Of a DNA stretch of 64,000 nt, positions 48,901 through 57,797 are shown one piece after another. Position 1 is the first letter of the stretch. The number at the start of each line of letters is the position of its first letter. The stretch covers positions 1 through 64,000 of the forward strand of contig JADKGF010000054.1 in NCBI GenBank assembly GCA_016717105.1, in the 5' to 3' direction. The position numbers and the translations under genes were made by a program. A model generated the notes under the pieces. The model made no database searches. It was given only the letters and a program-made list of their open reading frames with translations, and had not been told where the DNA came from. This DNA comes from Saprospiraceae bacterium (GTDB lineage: Bacteria; Bacteroidota; Bacteroidia; Chitinophagales; Saprospiraceae).

Positions 48901-49826
48901 TATATGATGTGTTTTGGAAACCCAATACAGAAAATCTTACAAATGAGACATCAGCTCAAATAAGTAATCCGGGTACGTATAGTGCACAACTTACAAATCC
49001 AGCTAATGGATGTACAAACGAAAAGAGTATCACAATAACCAAGCAGGGCAAGCCGGAAACCATTGACCTGGATATCAATCAGCCAGCATGTTATGGCGAA
49101 AAAGGTAGCCTAAAATGGATAAATGTTTCTGGTGGAGCATCACCTTATACAATTTTGGTCAATGGTAATTCCCTAAACCAAAATAATGAGATAGACTTGT
49201 CTGGTGGTAAATATTTGCTGAAAGTTTCGGATACCAATGGCTGTACTTTGCAAGAAGAGATTGAGATTATCGTACCAGGAGATTTTGGAGTCAATGCTGG
49301 TAGGGATACTATAATTGAATTGAGTGAATCACACAGAATTCAATCTACCACAGATTTGAATTGGTCCGACGTTTCAGAAATCAAGTGGTCTCCTACAAGT
49401 ACCTTGAGTTGTAGCGACTGTCCAAATCCGATCGCCACTCCTGAATTTGATACTGAATATACAATCACCATCTACGACGAAAACGGTTGTGTAAGAACAG
49501 ATGCAGTTTGGGTTCGGGTGAAATTTACAAAAGGGTACATCGCACCACAAATTATAAATCTCAACAGCAGCAGTGGCAACAACAAATTCACATTATACGG
49601 ATTAAAATCTTCCGTTAAGTCAATAAAATATCTTAGAGTTTATGATAGATGGGGCAATCTTGTTTTTTTGAAAGAAAATATATTGCCTGATGAGCCTGAA
49701 TCAGGATGGGATGGAAAATTTTACGATCAAGATGTCCAACCAGGCGTATTTGTTTGGATAGCAGATATAGTTTACAAGGATGATACTACGGAGATAGCAA
49801 CAGGTGATGTGACTATTATAAAGTGA
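45921..49826 (+). CDS. Large surface protein with Ig-like repeats and type-B T9SS (CHU_C) domain
   Basis: About 1300 residues. I chose the TTG at 45921 (LKHLIIFVIVLIGLKGFSQ becomes the signal peptide) because the longer start at 45897 lies inside the promoter box. After a short Ig-like stretch comes a ~170-residue jelly-roll-like domain (NLIVNGDFSGGNSGF ... FALDDIFFG). Then about ten ~80-residue repeats follow, each with a Cys early (LTC...) and one near the end (NGCT), probably a disulfide per repeat, and one SprB-like repeat (PACYGEKGSLKW). The end has the gliding-motility CHU_C domain: YLRVYDRWGNLVF, SGWDGKFYDQDVQPGVFVW, GDVTIIK. Probably an adhesin displayed by T9SS. Confidence 0.87.
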   Translation: MKHLIIFVIVLIGLKGFSQDCGFTITVPQDITICEESDILLDGAISGTYFGFEWNGTDGFFENVDLTPTVTVSQTTTYTLTAFSNPTTNLIVNGDFSGGNSGFTTQYSYMPDLPGSTTELWSEGTYSVVSNPNNVHTNFDPCADHTGGGNMMVVNGASSLAQVWCQTVAVMPNTTYIFQAFAASVEPTSPAILQFSINSVLLGSPFGLSGATCVWEEFYETWFSGGNTSVQICITNQNTAGSGNDFALDDIFFGPLCKEEEDFTVTFSTFDILPSAVIDLDCNHPESNLSITPLPSIPGYQYGWNTSNGNIISNTNGSTITVGSAGQYAVTVTNQFGCTMDYVYDVNGDFTVPDVEIDGNLMLDCYIKSSILDAYSTDGNVIYSWNLPNGSQVNGPSVNATMPGNYTVTGTASNGCTGTATVEVILENSNIQYTADSSGTLTCSSGFVDIFLDITTNVDSISWEGPNIVQQNINGDTITVAQEGTYIYELFLGVDCSIIDSIVITETLPQIAYTLSEPDTLTCNNAQTNIFLSSVSGVSEINWYAEGQLISIEDTLLITEPGVYITVLTDMFGCTKTDSIVVSGDFAKPNFTVIIDSIDCIDKQGQFFVTAPGIQGVLWEGQGTTSQDLNPVFDKVGNYTLTVTGENGCTETQSFYLPSSQSFPAVTADIEPLTCTNPSGIIQINTNPSATIQWSDMNGNTGTGTTISSTSGGTFDISVTAANGCITKTTYVIPVDTIHPVISPIASDILTCSKEFVSPNVTASNYDKFRWSGNGIKDSLNLEPEIDAPGKYTLTLTNENGCKTTTDFIVTEDKTKPNISAYAEDLTCTQPETTLSITGELNLNISISHSDPNGINANRIVKPGSITIHAVNVLGCDTTINIEIKSYLDKPIIHPEDITLNCLNPQAWVSDSTLNPLLEYSWITPTGLIKEDSVLVTNAANYTLIAINEYGCESRVPIVIKTDFQKPDFLINGSNVIKCNEDFTEIKIETDLPLYDVFWKPNTENLTNETSAQISNPGTYSAQLTNPANGCTNEKSITITKQGKPETIDLDINQPACYGEKGSLKWINVSGGASPYTILVNGNSLNQNNEIDLSGGKYLLKVSDTNGCTLQEEIEIIVPGDFGVNAGRDTIIELSESHRIQSTTDLNWSDVSEIKWSPTSTLSCSDCPNPIATPEFDTEYTITIYDENGCVRTDAVWVRVKFTKGYIAPQIINLNSSSGNNKFTLYGLKSSVKSIKYLRVYDRWGNLVFLKENILPDEPESGWDGKFYDQDVQPGVFVWIADIVYKDDTTEIATGDVTIIK

Positions 49827-49854
49827 TACGCTTTATATTTTCCGTTGATATTCG

Positions 49855-49862
49855 TAGCTTTG
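49855..49862 (+). promoter_or_regulatory. TAnnTTTG -7 box of aspS
   Basis: TAGCTTTG followed by CACC, 29 bp before the ATG at 49892. Confidence 0.6.
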
Positions 49863-49891
49863 CACCCAAATTTAATTAAAACATATAGTTT

Positions 49892-51661
49892 ATGTACAGA
49901 AGTCATGATTGCGGAGCTTTGAGGATAACCAATGTAGGCGAAAAAGTCACTATTTCAGGTTGGGTACAAAAAGGTAGAGATCTCGGTGGTCTTACTTTTG
50001 TAGATATCAGAGATAGATACGGCGTCACACAGTTGGTATTTAATATGGACGAAAATGCAGACTTGTGTACACGGGCCAGAAAATTGGGTAGAGAATTTGT
50101 CGTTCAAGCATCGGGAATCGTACGTGAACGTTCTAGTAAAAACGCCAATAGATCGACTGGAGATATAGAAATAGAAGTAACGGAATTGGTGATCTTGAAT
50201 GAGTCAAAAACGCCACCATTCACCATAGAAGACGATACTGACGGAGGCGATGATCTCAGGATGAAATACAGATACTTAGATATCAGACGTACACCTGTAC
50301 AAAACAATATTATTTTTAGGTCTAAACTAGCCATTGAAACAAGAAAATATCTTGATTCACAAGGATTTATAGAAGTAGAGACGCCATTTTTGATTAAGAG
50401 TACACCTGAAGGAGCTAGAGATTTTGTGGTGCCGAGTCGACTCAATCAAGGGCAATTTTATGCATTGCCACAGTCGCCTCAGACCTTCAAACAAATCCTG
50501 ATGGTAGCGGGTATTGACAAGTATTTCCAGATTGTGAAATGTTTTAGAGACGAAGACCTTAGAGCAGATCGCCAACCAGAATTTACACAGATAGACTGCG
50601 AAATGTCCTTCGTGCACATAGAAGACATCCTGAATACTTTTGAGGGACTAGCCAGACATTTGTTTTTACAGACATTAAATATAGATTTGGGCGATTTCCC
50701 GCGCATGTCGTATGACGATGCTATGCGTCTTTATGGCTCCGACAAACCCGATCTTAGGTTCGGAATGCAATTTGTAGAGATGAATGAATTTGCCAAAGGT
50801 AAAGGATTCGGTGTATTTGATGATTCTGAATTGGTTGTGGGTATTTGTGCAAAAGGCATAGCTGAGTCTTATAGCAACAAAGACATGAAAGACCTTACGG
50901 AATGGCTCCAAAGACCACAAATCGGTGCTAAAGGTTTGGTATATGTGAAGTATCAGGAAGATGGCAGTATCAAATCCACTGTGGGCAAATTTTATAGCGA
51001 TGAAGAATTAAAACAATGGGCCGAAAAATTTGGTGCCGAAAAAGGTGATGTCATTTTTGTGTTGAGTGGTGAAGCCGAAAAAACCAGAAAACAACTCAAC
51101 GAACTTAGGCTCGAGCTCGGCAAAAAACTGGGACTTATCAAAGCTGGCGATTTCAAACCATTATGGGTATTAGATTTTCCATTGCTTGAATGGGACGAAG
51201 AAGCAGGCAGATTCCATGCTATGCATCATCCGTTTACATCTCCTAAGAAAGCAGATATTCCACGAATGCTCAATGGTGACCACGAGACCATGAAGAGTCT
51301 CAAAGCTGATGCCTATGACTTGGTCATCAATGGTGCAGAAATCGGTGGAGGATCTATAAGAATTCACGATAGGGCATTACAATCCAAAAACTTCGATTTG
51401 CTTGGATTTACCAAAGAAGAAGCCGAAGCACAATTTGGATTCTTACTTGGAGCATTTGAATATGGTGCACCACCACACGGTGGATTGGCATTTGGATTTG
51501 ATAGGTTGTGCGCTGTAATGAATGGTCAGTCGTCGATTAGAGACTTCATCGCTTTTCCTAAGAATAACCAAGGTCGAGACATGATGATAGACGCACCATC
51601 AGCAATCCACGATGTCCAGTTAAAAGAACTTTGTTTGGAAGTGAAAGTAGAGAAAATGTAA
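49892..51661 (+). CDS. aspS: Aspartate-tRNA ligase
   Basis: 589 residues, a bacterial-type class II synthetase. The N-terminal OB fold binds the anticodon (VTISGWVQKGRDLGGLTFVD). Motif 2 is at FRDEDLRADRQPEFTQID and motif 3 at GLAFGFDRLCAVM. The GAD insertion typical of bacterial AspRS lies between them. The stop is 2 bp from that of the converging ATPase gene, leaving no room for a dedicated terminator. Confidence 0.96.
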   Translation: MYRSHDCGALRITNVGEKVTISGWVQKGRDLGGLTFVDIRDRYGVTQLVFNMDENADLCTRARKLGREFVVQASGIVRERSSKNANRSTGDIEIEVTELVILNESKTPPFTIEDDTDGGDDLRMKYRYLDIRRTPVQNNIIFRSKLAIETRKYLDSQGFIEVETPFLIKSTPEGARDFVVPSRLNQGQFYALPQSPQTFKQILMVAGIDKYFQIVKCFRDEDLRADRQPEFTQIDCEMSFVHIEDILNTFEGLARHLFLQTLNIDLGDFPRMSYDDAMRLYGSDKPDLRFGMQFVEMNEFAKGKGFGVFDDSELVVGICAKGIAESYSNKDMKDLTEWLQRPQIGAKGLVYVKYQEDGSIKSTVGKFYSDEELKQWAEKFGAEKGDVIFVLSGEAEKTRKQLNELRLELGKKLGLIKAGDFKPLWVLDFPLLEWDEEAGRFHAMHHPFTSPKKADIPRMLNGDHETMKSLKADAYDLVINGAEIGGGSIRIHDRALQSKNFDLLGFTKEEAEAQFGFLLGAFEYGAPPHGGLAFGFDRLCAVMNGQSSIRDFIAFPKNNQGRDMMIDAPSAIHDVQLKELCLEVKVEKM

Positions 51662-51663
51662 TG

Positions 51664-52815
51664 TCAACTGATATCACGCCACGGGATTACTTGGCTATCA
51701 TTTCTTGTTTGGGATTCTGTACCACCATAAATCAAATTTTGAGATAGATCTTGCACGCCTGATATTTTCCTGAAGTACTCTAAACCTTCGAACATATTGC
51801 TTCGTAAAGTTGTACTAGCTTTGATTTCGTATGTTTTTAGTTGGTCGTTTTCCTCACTCAAAAGATCTATCTCATGTCCATGTGAGTCTCGCCAATAATA
51901 AAACTCTTTCAATGTGTTGTGATGATAGTTTTGTTTGACCAAATCGGAAACTACCATATTCTCAAATAATTGTCCCCAAATCGGGGAAATAGGCGAGATG
52001 TCCCCATTTCGAACTCCAGATAAGTAGCTGAGTAAACCTGTATCATAAAAGTATAGTTTTGGACTTTTGATGAGTCGTTTGTTGTAGTTATTATAATAAG
52101 GTGGCAATAGATATATGATAAAACTTGTCTCCAATAACGATATCCAAGATCTCGCTGTAGTATGGCTGATCGATGCATCCTTGGCTAACTCACTCAAGTT
52201 TAAAATATTTCCTGCTCTACGCGCACACAATTACAGACAAGTATTAAAGAGCCTATCTTTTTGTATATTGATCAACTGACTGATGTCTCGTTTTATGTAT
52301 GTGGTTAGATAGTTGAAGTAATATCTATCGGGATTCAGGTTCCTGTCGTATATGGCTGGATAAAACCCTTTGGTTATCACTTCGGGTAAGTTATCAGGCA
52401 TCCAATGTGCTGCTTTCATTTCACTTATGTCAGGAGGAAACAATCTAAAGATGGACACTCTTCCCGCAAGACTCTGTGTGATATTTTCTAACAACTGGAA
52501 ATTTTGTGACCCTGAAAGGATGAATTGTCCCATCACTTGGTTGAGATCCACGATACCTTGAAGATATGAAAATAAAACTGGTACATTTTGGACTTCATCA
52601 AATATAATCTTGTCATTATATTTTTGCAAAAATCCTTTGGTGTCGCGTGTAGCAAACTCTTTGAGATCAGGGTCTTCTAGCGATAAATAGGTATATTCTG
52701 GGAAATGAGTACGCAATAGCCTTGTTTTTCCTGATTGTCTTGGGCCTGTCAATGCTATGATCGGATAACCCAACAGTTCATGTCTTATTTTATCTACTAT
52801 ATTTCGATGAAGCAT
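51664..52815 (-). pseudogene. AAA-family ATPase with DUF4143, internal stop
   Basis: 384 codons. The N-terminal ATPase has the P loop ALTGPRQSGKTRLLRTHF and Walker B DKIIFDEVQNVP. After GSQNFQLLENITQSLAGR comes a helix-rich part. A TAA at 52231-52233 (after RLFNTCL) interrupts the frame, which continues in phase as CARRAGNILNLSELAKDASI, then the DUF4143 motifs LETSFIIYLLPPYYNN and SPKLYFYDTGLLSYL and the nuclease-like end YYWRDSHGHEIDLL. One nonsense substitution (for example AAA or CAA to TAA) accounts for the break. This ATPase class is widespread and poorly understood; some members act like mobile or toxin-antitoxin-linked genes. Its promoter overlaps an array of 22-bp repeats. Confidence 0.82.
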
Positions 52816-52834
52816 AATAACTGATTATCAACGA

Positions 52835-52842
52835 CAAAGATA
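52835..52842 (-). promoter_or_regulatory. TAnnTTTG -7 box of the DUF4143 ATPase, with matching -33 TTTG
   Basis: On the minus strand TATCTTTG lies 19 bp before the start at 52815. A TTTTG sits 19 nt upstream of it, inside the first 22-bp repeat. This is the best two-part Bacteroidota promoter in the window. Confidence 0.65.
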
Positions 52843-52850
52843 TAAATATA

Positions 52851-53160
52851 TTCAATTAACACAAAATATAAATTCAATATGCACAATTAAAATATTCAAG
52901 CTGCACAAATATTAAATTCAATATACACATAAATTATTTGCAATATACACAAATATTGGTGTCTAAATGGGTAGAATTAACGCGCTGATCTAAGATGTAA
53001 AATTAAATATTTACAATTAAAATCAATACTTCCTAAAATATGATTTAACCATATGTATATCAATGTGATAAACTAAATTATAATCAAATAAATATTCAAT
53101 TTACACAAATAATAAATTCAATCTACACAAAATATAAATTCAATCTGCACAAATTAAGAA
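52851..53160. repeat. Array of 22-bp direct repeats between the ATPase gene and hisS
   Basis: Units begin at 52851, 52873, 52895, 52917 and 52939, then at 53095, 53117 and 53139. The spacing is exactly 22 bp within each block; the two blocks are 156 bp apart. The plus-strand consensus is TTCAATnTrCACAAAtataa (minus strand: TTGTGYAnATTGAA). The stretch between the blocks is AT-rich with weak traces of the same pattern near 53005. Twenty-two bp is two helical turns, so each unit presents the same DNA face. The rest of this ~470-bp gap has no gene. Confidence 0.75.
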
Positions 53161-53235
53161 TGGAAACTTCCTTGCCTTAATCCTTTTGTTTGTAATTATT
53201 ACACTACCTCAATCCTTCCATTTATGTAGAAGTAG

Positions 53236-53243
53236 TATCTTTG
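53236..53243 (+). promoter_or_regulatory. TAnnTTTG -7 box of hisS
   Basis: TATCTTTG followed by CGTG, 46 bp before the ATG at 53290. Confidence 0.6.
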
Positions 53244-53289
53244 CGTGCAACTTCATTCAAAGACAACATCTATAATTTTTCATAAACGT

Positions 53290-54651
53290 ATGTCAGCAAA
53301 GCCATCAGTTCCAAAAGGTACAAGAGATTTTTTACCAAATCAAGTTATCAAACGTAAGTACATATTCCAAACCATAGAATCTGTATTTAAGACTTATGGG
53401 TACTTACCTATAGAAACGCCTACGATGGAAAATCTCTCTACGCTTACCGGAAAATATGGAGAAGAAGGCGATAGGTTGCTTTTTAAGGTGCTAAATAATG
53501 GTGATTTTCTCGCTGATGTAAATACTGAAAACCTTGCAAATAAAGAATCAAACAAAGTGATACCACAAATATCAAAAAGAGGCTTGAGATATGATCTTAC
53601 CGTGCCTTTTGCGAGATTTGTAGTCATGAACCAAAATGAAATTTCATTGCCTTTCAAAAGATATCAAATACAACAGGTATGGCGTGCTGATCGACCTCAA
53701 CGTGGTAGATATCAGGAGTTTTATCAGTGTGATGTAGATGTTGTAGGCTCTGATTCACTGATGTATGAAGCGGAATTGGTTCAGATTTATGCTGAAGTGT
53801 TCAAGAAATTGGGTATGAAAGTGAAAATCTTGATCAATAATCGGAAAATCCTTTTTGGACTTGCGGAAGCAGCGGGTATTGCAGACAAATTTATGGAAAT
53901 GACCATTGCGATTGATAAGTTGGACAAGATCGGTAAAGATGGTGTCATCAAAGAAATGGAAGCGCGAAACATATCGGCAAATCAAGCTGAAAAAGTATTA
54001 TCATTATTAGAAACTCCAAGCCTCGAAAAACTCAAACAAGCTTTCACAGGATTGGAAGAAGGAACAAAAGGTATCGAAGAAATAGAAGTTGTTTTTCGAT
54101 ATCTGAATGAAAGTGTTCCTGAACTTGCATTTGACATCAGTCTCGCCCGCGGACTCAATTATTATACTGGATGTATCTTCGAGGTCAAAGTGGATACTTC
54201 GGATTATCCAGGATTTAGTATGGGAAGCATAGGCGGCGGCGGTAGATATGATAATCTCACTGGTGTTTTTGGGCTGAATGGCGTATCAGGCGTAGGCGTT
54301 TCATTTGGTGCTGAGCGTATTTATGACGTCATGGAGGAGCTCAATCTTTTCCCTGCAGATGTACAAAAAGATATCGAAGTATTGTTTGTGGCTTTGGATG
54401 AAGAGAGTCATCGATATTCATTCACGCAAGTTTCGGCATTAAGACAGGTTGGAATAGCTTGTGACCTCTACCCTGAGCCAACAAAAATGAAAAAACAAAT
54501 GTCTTATGCCAATGCTAGAAATGTGCCTTTTGTAGCAATCATTGGGGAGACAGAAAGACAAGAAGGCAAAGTAAGTCTAAAGAATATGGTCACAGGAGAA
54601 CAGAAAGATGTAAGTGTGACAGAATTGCGGCATCATTTCACCAATCAGTAA
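53290..54651 (+). CDS. hisS: Histidine-tRNA ligase
   Basis: 453 residues. I use ATG 53290 because SAKPSVPKGTRDFLPNQV is the normal HisRS beginning; an upstream GTG at 53245 would overlap the promoter context. Class II motif 2 is at RYQIQQVWRADRPQRGRYQE. The histidine-specific motif is LARGLNYYTGCIFEV, and motif 3 is GVGVSFGAERIY. The anticodon-binding domain is C-terminal. The stop TAA shares a base with the gatA start (TAATG), so the two are coupled. Confidence 0.95.
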   Translation: MSAKPSVPKGTRDFLPNQVIKRKYIFQTIESVFKTYGYLPIETPTMENLSTLTGKYGEEGDRLLFKVLNNGDFLADVNTENLANKESNKVIPQISKRGLRYDLTVPFARFVVMNQNEISLPFKRYQIQQVWRADRPQRGRYQEFYQCDVDVVGSDSLMYEAELVQIYAEVFKKLGMKVKILINNRKILFGLAEAAGIADKFMEMTIAIDKLDKIGKDGVIKEMEARNISANQAEKVLSLLETPSLEKLKQAFTGLEEGTKGIEEIEVVFRYLNESVPELAFDISLARGLNYYTGCIFEVKVDTSDYPGFSMGSIGGGGRYDNLTGVFGLNGVSGVGVSFGAERIYDVMEELNLFPADVQKDIEVLFVALDEESHRYSFTQVSALRQVGIACDLYPEPTKMKKQMSYANARNVPFVAIIGETERQEGKVSLKNMVTGEQKDVSVTELRHHFTNQ

Positions 54652-56087
54652 TGGTGATGGTTGGAAAATCTTTATCACAAATCCAGGAAGAATTGCTACA
54701 AGCTAGCATCACTTGCGAACAAATGGTCCATTCCTATTTGGCCAATATAGAAAACTTAAAACAACTTAATGCCTTTGTAGAAGTATATGCTGACGAAGCA
54801 ATACAGGCAGCTAAGGCTTTGGATATAAAGATAAAACAAAATCCCACGGCTTTGGGACGACTTTTCGGTTGTTTTATATCTGTAAAGGATCTTATCGTAC
54901 AAAAAGATCATAAAGTTAGCGCTGGATCCAAAATATTAGAAGGATTTGTAAGTCAGTTTGATGCTACATGTATCGCTGCTCTGTTGGCTGAAGATGCGAT
55001 TATCATTGGCCGAACCAATTGTGATGAATTCGGTATGGGATCAGCCAATACCAACAGTTATTATGGTCCTGTAAAAAACGGTGCCAATATGGATCGAGTG
55101 TCTGGCGGATCGAGTGGTGGAGCAGCAGTCTCAGTGCAGATGGATATGTGTTTGGCTGCTATAGGCACAGATACGGGTGGCTCTGTACGGCAACCAGCTT
55201 CGATGTGTGGTGTGTATGGATTTAAGCCTAGTTATGGTATGGTATCTAGATATGGATTAGTGGCATACGCATCTTCCTTCGATCAGGCAGGCATTATAGC
55301 GAAAAACATCGATGACATAATCAAAATAATGGAAGTCATTTCTATTTTAGACGAATATGATGCTACGATGATGACTCAGGATTTGTTTCCTTCACAAAAT
55401 AATGTATTGCCAGAAACTATTAAAATCGCCTATTTTATAGAAACTATAGAAAATGATGCTTTAGACCCAGAAATCAAAGCGGCTACTAAAAAGGAATTAG
55501 AAAACTTAAAAAATTCTGGTGCAATTGTAGAAACTGTAAGTTTTGATTTATTGGAAGCTTTGGTTCCTTGCTATTATATATTGACTACAGCCGAAGCATC
55601 TTCCAATCTAAGCAGATATGATGGTGTGCGGTATGGATATAGATCGCCTGACGCCAAGACTCTTAGTGATATGTACGTAAAGTCTCGTACCGAAGGATTT
55701 GGGACTGAAGTGAAAAAAAGAATCATGTTGGGCACGTATGTACTGAGCGAAGCATACTATGATGCTTACTTTACCAAGGCTCAGCAAGTAAGGAGATTAA
55801 TTTGTGAAAGAATGGATGCAATTTTTGCTGAATACGACTTTATAATCATGCCCACTACACCCAAGGTAGCTTGGCCTATTCACGAAAGTGCAAAAGATCC
55901 TTTGGAATCCTATATGGCAGACATCTATACAGTTTTGGCTAATCTTGCTGGAATTCCAGCTATTTCGGTACCGATAGACAATAATAATGAAAAAATGCCG
56001 TTTGGAATTCAGATAATGGGTAATCGTAAGGACGAAAAGAAGTTGTTGAAATTTGCAGAAAGATTACAAGCAAAAACTTACATTTAA
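54651..56087 (+). CDS. gatA: Asp-tRNA(Asn)/Glu-tRNA(Gln) amidotransferase subunit A
   Basis: 478 residues. The amidase subunit supplies ammonia from glutamine to convert misacylated Glu-tRNA(Gln) and/or Asp-tRNA(Asn). The Ser-Ser-Lys triad is Lys79 (SVKDL), Ser154 (SGGSSGGAA) and Ser178 (GTDTGGSVRQPAS). The start overlaps hisS by one base; a second ATG is two codons later. gatB and gatC are not in the window. Confidence 0.94.
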   Translation: MVMVGKSLSQIQEELLQASITCEQMVHSYLANIENLKQLNAFVEVYADEAIQAAKALDIKIKQNPTALGRLFGCFISVKDLIVQKDHKVSAGSKILEGFVSQFDATCIAALLAEDAIIIGRTNCDEFGMGSANTNSYYGPVKNGANMDRVSGGSSGGAAVSVQMDMCLAAIGTDTGGSVRQPASMCGVYGFKPSYGMVSRYGLVAYASSFDQAGIIAKNIDDIIKIMEVISILDEYDATMMTQDLFPSQNNVLPETIKIAYFIETIENDALDPEIKAATKKELENLKNSGAIVETVSFDLLEALVPCYYILTTAEASSNLSRYDGVRYGYRSPDAKTLSDMYVKSRTEGFGTEVKKRIMLGTYVLSEAYYDAYFTKAQQVRRLICERMDAIFAEYDFIIMPTTPKVAWPIHESAKDPLESYMADIYTVLANLAGIPAISVPIDNNNEKMPFGIQIMGNRKDEKKLLKFAERLQAKTYI

Positions 56088-56402
56088 AAGAAGATGTAAG
56101 TCGATAAATTACTTACTACCATTAAATATATTTCAGACGGAAGAAAGTGTTAAAATAAAATTTGGCACAATTATTGAAATTAAGTTAAATACAGATAATA
56201 ATTTGTTAACAAGTGTATTGTCTTGGAGATTTTACTTGATTTAGTACTATCTTTGCAGTCCCAAAATATTTACACCCCAAATTATGTTAATTGAATACAT
56301 TTTTTGGTGAAAGTAGCTTGCAGCAGTCCCATTTTTTATTTTTTTACTGAAGCTTTACTTTACAATTAAATTTAGCCCCCAAATCCGAATTTAAATTTTA
56401 CC
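56088..56402. other. Intergenic region with the transglycosylase promoter
   Basis: 315 bp between gatA and the lytic transglycosylase gene. It holds one TAnnTTTG box and a ~140-nt leader. No coding frame or hairpin of note was seen. Confidence 0.5.
56248..56255 (+). promoter_or_regulatory. TAnnTTTG -7 box of the lytic transglycosylase gene
   Basis: TATCTTTG followed by CAGTCC. It is 147 bp before the ATG at 56403, so the leader is unusually long for this window. Confidence 0.55.
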
Positions 56403-57652
56403 ATGAACACATTTAATATTATTACAAGCAAACTTGTGATAGTGTGTTTTCTCTGTTTTGGCGATATGGTGTCCATTTATGCAAAATCCCCCTTGAATAA
56501 TGACATCATCAGAAGAGTAGAAAATCTCAATACTATCATCGACGTGCGTGTTACTGAAGAAGTGACAGAGCAGGTTATTAACTTGGTCGAAAAGCGCAGG
56601 AATGAAGCGCAGACGATCCTTGGCAGGACATCATTGTATTTTCCTATGATAGAGAATGCCTTAAGAGAAAAAAATCTTCCAGATGAATTGAAATACATAA
56701 CTGTAGTCGAAACTGGGCTCCTTCCCAATACGGAATCGCATCAAGGCGCTGCTGGTATTTGGCAATTTATGGAAGGTACTGCCGAATTGTATGGTCTGAA
56801 GGTTGAGAGATATATCGACGAGCGTCGCGACTTGGTAAAATCTACAGATAAGGCACTGGATTACTTAAAATTACTTTATGAGTCTTATGGCAACTGGACA
56901 CTGGCCATTGCAGCATATAATTGCGGTACTGGCACACTCAATAAAGCAATAAAAAAAGCAGGTGGCGTAGCAGATTATTGGCAAATATACGAATATCTTC
57001 CCAAGGAAACTAGAAAGTATATACCTAGATTTATTGCAGTTTCTTATCTGATGAATTATTACTACTTACATGATTTGACACCATCAGAACCTTCAGAAGA
57101 TCTAAAATATATTATCACTGTCAAAGTATTTGAAAAGACGGAATTTAAAAAGTTGAGTAAGGAATTGGAAATTGACCTAGATCTTATCCGTTTTTTGAAT
57201 CCTATGTACTTAAAAGATGTTATTCCTGAAAATGAAGATGGAGAATATCACCTTGTTTTGCCAGACATGAAGATGTTTACTTTTATTGAAAAATATAGTA
57301 GCTTAGAGCATATCACAACAAGCCCATATAGTTTTGTTAGGGTACCTAGTAATGAATCAGATCCAATAGAAAATTTGCCTATGGGCCAAAAAATTGAACA
57401 AGTGGCAATCATCCAGAGAAGGTATATAACCTGACTAGGGATCATTTTAAAGAAAGCTCCAAGCTCAAAGCATTAGCTAAGGTATTGATACCGGAAAGTG
57501 AAAAGCCGATCTTATATAAAATGAAGAGAAAAGAATCATTGATAGATATCGCAAAAGCCAATGACATTCCACTCAATGATTTGCTCGCTTTTAACAATAT
57601 CGATCCTGATAAAGGATTGCCTCCAGGAAGTATTATACGCATAAGCAAGTAA
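56403..57652 (+). pseudogene. MltD-like lytic transglycosylase with LysM, one frameshift
   Basis: About 416 residues when joined. The enzyme cleaves peptidoglycan glycan strands. A signal peptide leads to a GH23/SLT domain with the catalytic Glu103 (YITVVETGLLP), GAAGIWQFM at 115-123 and AIAAYNCGTG. A LysM-like region follows (FEKTEFKKLSKELEIDLDLI). The frame breaks between about 57390 and 57420; beyond it EKVYNLTRDHFKESSKLKAL and a clear LysM (SLIDIAKANDIPLNDLLAFN) run to the stop at 57650-57652. The catalytic part is untouched, so the protein may function even if the shift is real. Confidence 0.85.
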
Positions 57653-57782
57653 GCAGCATATTTCTTGCGATAAAAGACAATTTGGCCTTCAGTTAGAAAA
57701 GATAATATTTAAGTATTTAATATTTTATTAATACATATTATCTTTTTTATCTGAATATTATGAAGATTAAATTAAAATAAAA

Positions 57783-57790
57783 TATCTTTG
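57783..57790 (+). promoter_or_regulatory. TAnnTTTG box immediately before the Sua5 gene
   Basis: TATCTTTG ends 7 bp before the ATG at 57798. Transcription starts about 5-8 nt after this element in Bacteroidota, so the mRNA would be leaderless or nearly so. Confidence 0.6.
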
Positions 57791-57797
57791 TGCCAAT

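Noticed and set aside
52851..53160. 22-bp repeats as a CRISPR array
   Set aside because: Units abut without unique spacers, the repeat is AT-rich and not palindromic, and no cas gene is present.
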